NCBI GenBank assembly: GCA_045593555.1
Contig: JAZNWU010000025.1
Coordinates: forward strand, 1 to 56,039
Length of the DNA stretch: 56,039 nt
DNA from: Fimenecus sp045593555
GTDB taxonomy: Bacteria; Bacillota; Clostridia; Oscillospirales; Acutalibacteraceae
Direction: 5' to 3'
A program made the translations under genes and the position numbers. Position 1 is the first letter of the stretch. Each line of letters begins with the position of its first letter. Shown piece after piece: positions 54,711-56,039 of this stretch. The notes under the pieces were generated by a model. It was not told the origin of the DNA, did no database searches, and saw only the letters and a list, made by a program, of their open reading frames with translations.

Positions 54711-54729
54711 TGACATTTAGTGCTTGTCA
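54711..54729. promoter_or_regulatory. Operator 1, imperfect palindrome over the -35 box
   Basis: TGACATTTAGTGCTTGTCA: the left half equals that of operator 2; the halves match at 6 of 9 pairs. It covers the -35 box (54724-54729) of the lipoprotein promoter. Centre 54720, 53 bp from operator 2, about five helical turns. Confidence 0.75.
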
Positions 54730-54752
54730 ATAAAGAAATTATATGTTATAAT
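54724..54752 (+). promoter_or_regulatory. Promoter of the lipoprotein gene
   Basis: TTGTCA (54724-54729), 17-nt spacer, perfect TATAAT (54747-54752). Its -35 lies in operator 1, and operator 2 covers the expected start of transcription. Confidence 0.82.
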
Positions 54753-54763
54753 TCATACAAAAA

Positions 54764-54782
54764 TGACATTTAGTAAATGTCA
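54764..54782. promoter_or_regulatory. Operator 2, perfect palindrome after the -10 box
   Basis: TGACATTTA G TAAATGTCA: perfect 9-bp half sites around one central base, starting 12 nt after the -10 box and ending just before the ribosome site GGGAGG. Confidence 0.82.
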
Positions 54783-54801
54783 AAAATGGGAGGATATGAA
54801 A

Positions 54802-55836
54802 ATGAAAAGAAAAATTATAGCAATAATATTGGCTGTTTGTAGTCTTTGTTCTTTTGCAAGTTGTGGAAATGATAAAGGGTCGGTATATGAAAATGTTGTC
54901 TTTGATAACCTCAAAACATTTACTGAGGTTACAGATATAGTGTTAAATTCAACAATTGAAGAGAATACTTATGAAACTACATTCTGTTATGTGTCTTTTG
55001 AAGATGTTGAGGAAAAAATTAATGATTATAAAACATATCTTCTTGAGTCAGAATTTACAATGGTATCTGATTTGGATGATGAGGACATCATTTTTGAGAA
55101 GGATGAAAAAAGAATTAAAATAACTTCAGAAAATGAAGAATCCGGAACAACTGTTAATATTACAATGCCTTGTGATGAGGTGACAAATGAAATTAGAAGA
55201 GAAGCAAAGTATGAAGAATTGCTTAAAGCCGTTGAAGAGAAAGATTGGGATGATGTTTATGATATCACCCACCTGTTTTCGGATGACGAAATTCAAAACT
55301 ATAAAGATGTTCGGGCGTACAGAATTTTTTCATTAGCAATGGAAGCATATAAGAAAAAGGTTTTTGGTGAAGCAAAAACGATATTTGAAGACTATCTTGA
55401 AGTGCAGCCGGAGGATAAATTAGGCGCTAAAGCCTATATTCAGGAATGTGACAACAAATTAAGCAAATATAACGGAACGTATTCTGGAAAGAGCTATTCA
55501 GGATTGTTAAATTATTATATGTTTATTAAAGATGGAAGGGTTGCTTTTGAATTTAATAATGATGGATATAAGCTTGGTGAACCTTTATATTATAACGAGG
55601 ATTTGCATGTGAATGAGGTTGATGAAAATACGGTATTATTGAAAGTTGTTGATTACACTTCTTATAACGGTGAACTGGAGTTTGAAAAAACATTAGTTCA
55701 GTTAGATAATGGTGGTATGCTCGTATATGATTTTGCGTGGGACATATTAAAAGGAAAAATGGATACTTCAGTTTTTGCCGGTGAATACACAAAAATTTCT
55801 AACGATACTCCGGAAGCACTTAATAAAAGTTTTTAG
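54802..55836 (+). CDS. Hypothetical lipoprotein under XRE control
   Basis: 344 aa. Leader KRKIIAIILAVCSLCSFASC ends in a lipobox with SFASC. The mature protein has a strand-rich first part (about 30-120), a helical pair resembling a TPR unit near the middle (YKKKVFGEAKTIFEDYLEV, then PEDKLGAKAYIQECDNKL) and a beta-rich C-terminal part with repeated Asn-Gly/Tyr turns. No known family recognised. The start at 54802 has GGAGG 8 nt upstream; the frame is open back to 54724 but that part is promoter and operator DNA. Confidence 0.78.
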   Translation: MKRKIIAIILAVCSLCSFASCGNDKGSVYENVVFDNLKTFTEVTDIVLNSTIEENTYETTFCYVSFEDVEEKINDYKTYLLESEFTMVSDLDDEDIIFEKDEKRIKITSENEESGTTVNITMPCDEVTNEIRREAKYEELLKAVEEKDWDDVYDITHLFSDDEIQNYKDVRAYRIFSLAMEAYKKKVFGEAKTIFEDYLEVQPEDKLGAKAYIQECDNKLSKYNGTYSGKSYSGLLNYYMFIKDGRVAFEFNNDGYKLGEPLYYNEDLHVNEVDENTVLLKVVDYTSYNGELEFEKTLVQLDNGGMLVYDFAWDILKGKMDTSVFAGEYTKISNDTPEALNKSF

Positions 55837-55858
55837 TGACAAAATTTAATAATTATGT

Positions 55859-55890
55859 AACAGGCAGGTTGAGTAAACCTGTCTGTTTTG
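55859..55890 (+). terminator. Rho-independent terminator
   Basis: AACAGGCAGGTT / AACCTGTCTGTT stem (one G-T pair) with a short GAGTA-type loop, followed by TTGTTTTTG. Ends the lipoprotein transcript. Confidence 0.88.
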
Positions 55891-55912
55891 TTTTTGTACA
55901 AATTATAATTTG

Positions 55913-56039
55913 TCGGGGAGGCTTCTCCTTGAGGAGAAGCTGTCTGCGAAGCAGACTGATGAGGTGTAGATTGCGATAGCAACCGTTAATAAATATAACA
56001 TTTCACCTTTCCACCTCATCCGTCACCTACGGTGACACC
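55913..56039. repeat. Complex palindromic repeat, cut by the window end
   Basis: A chain of hairpins: CTTCTCC / GGAGAAG, GTCTGC / GCAGAC, then GATGAGGTG, whose inverse copy CACCTCATC appears about 70 nt on, followed by GTCACC / GGTGAC. No coding potential. The layout is like dispersed repeats of Clostridia genomes; its right end is outside the window. Confidence 0.75.

Noticed and set aside
54724..54801. Longer N-terminus for the right-end lipoprotein
   Set aside because: It would start at TTG inside the -35 box and place about 26 residues before a clear lipoprotein leader; GGGAGG fits ATG 54802.

Overview
The window looks like chromosome of a low-GC Gram-positive anaerobe of class Clostridia, most likely a gut Oscillospirales/Ruminococcaceae-type bacterium. 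This rests on AT-rich codon use, strong GGAGG ribosome sites, TTGACA/TATAAT promoters with 17-nt spacers, Clostridia-style secretion leaders (MKK..LAVIMVLS), a MecA adaptor, an A-type flavodiiron protein and an Rnf-like module. No phage integrase, transposase, CRISPR array or rRNA was seen. The species cannot be named from sequence alone.

Left part (1-14994): mostly housekeeping and cell-surface genes. These are a partial elongation factor P; an operon on the minus strand of three Rnf-type membrane subunits (D, E, A) plus a membrane-anchored glycosidase-like protein; mecA tail to tail with rpe; a VanY-like M15B protein with two altered active-site residues; a membrane M28 peptidase with a lipoprotein; a secreted LCAT-like hydrolase; a cytosolic GH13 amylase; and a YjdF-like membrane protein with a second lipoprotein. 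A palindromic repeat and tRNA-Arg(CCU) follow.

Middle part (15313-23647): a compact module that looks like a peptide-modification system. A PqqD-like peptide-binding protein is divergent from an HPr-kinase-like protein and a radical SAM/SPASM enzyme. Downstream are a 1840-residue secreted von Willebrand factor A protein and a 76-residue peptide whose last residue is serine. A strong terminator closes it.

EPS part (23689-52147): about 28 kb of same-strand, tightly packed genes for a complex, phosphate- and probably pyruvate- and acyl-decorated surface polysaccharide. They encode two Wzz/tyrosine-kinase fusions (one with a 16-tyrosine tail), an ABC exporter, 12 glycosyl- or sugar-phosphate transferases (including a Stealth protein), an EpsG-type polymerase, Wzm/Wzt with a carbohydrate-binding tail, two acyltransferases, a hexapeptide acetyltransferase, a pyruvyltransferase, a PP-loop ATPase, a membrane phosphoesterase and, last, a PF14907-type nucleotidyltransferase. 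No initiating phosphoglycosyltransferase and no Wzx flippase is present. PqqD, HprK-like kinase and this nucleotidyltransferase family also occur together beside polysaccharide loci in other bacteria, so the middle module and the EPS locus may be one functional island.

Right part (52148-56039): two hairpin elements, a ZIP metal transporter with a flavodiiron protein, then an XRE repressor divergent from a lipoprotein gene whose promoter is flanked by two matching palindromic operators, and the start of a complex palindromic repeat at the window edge.
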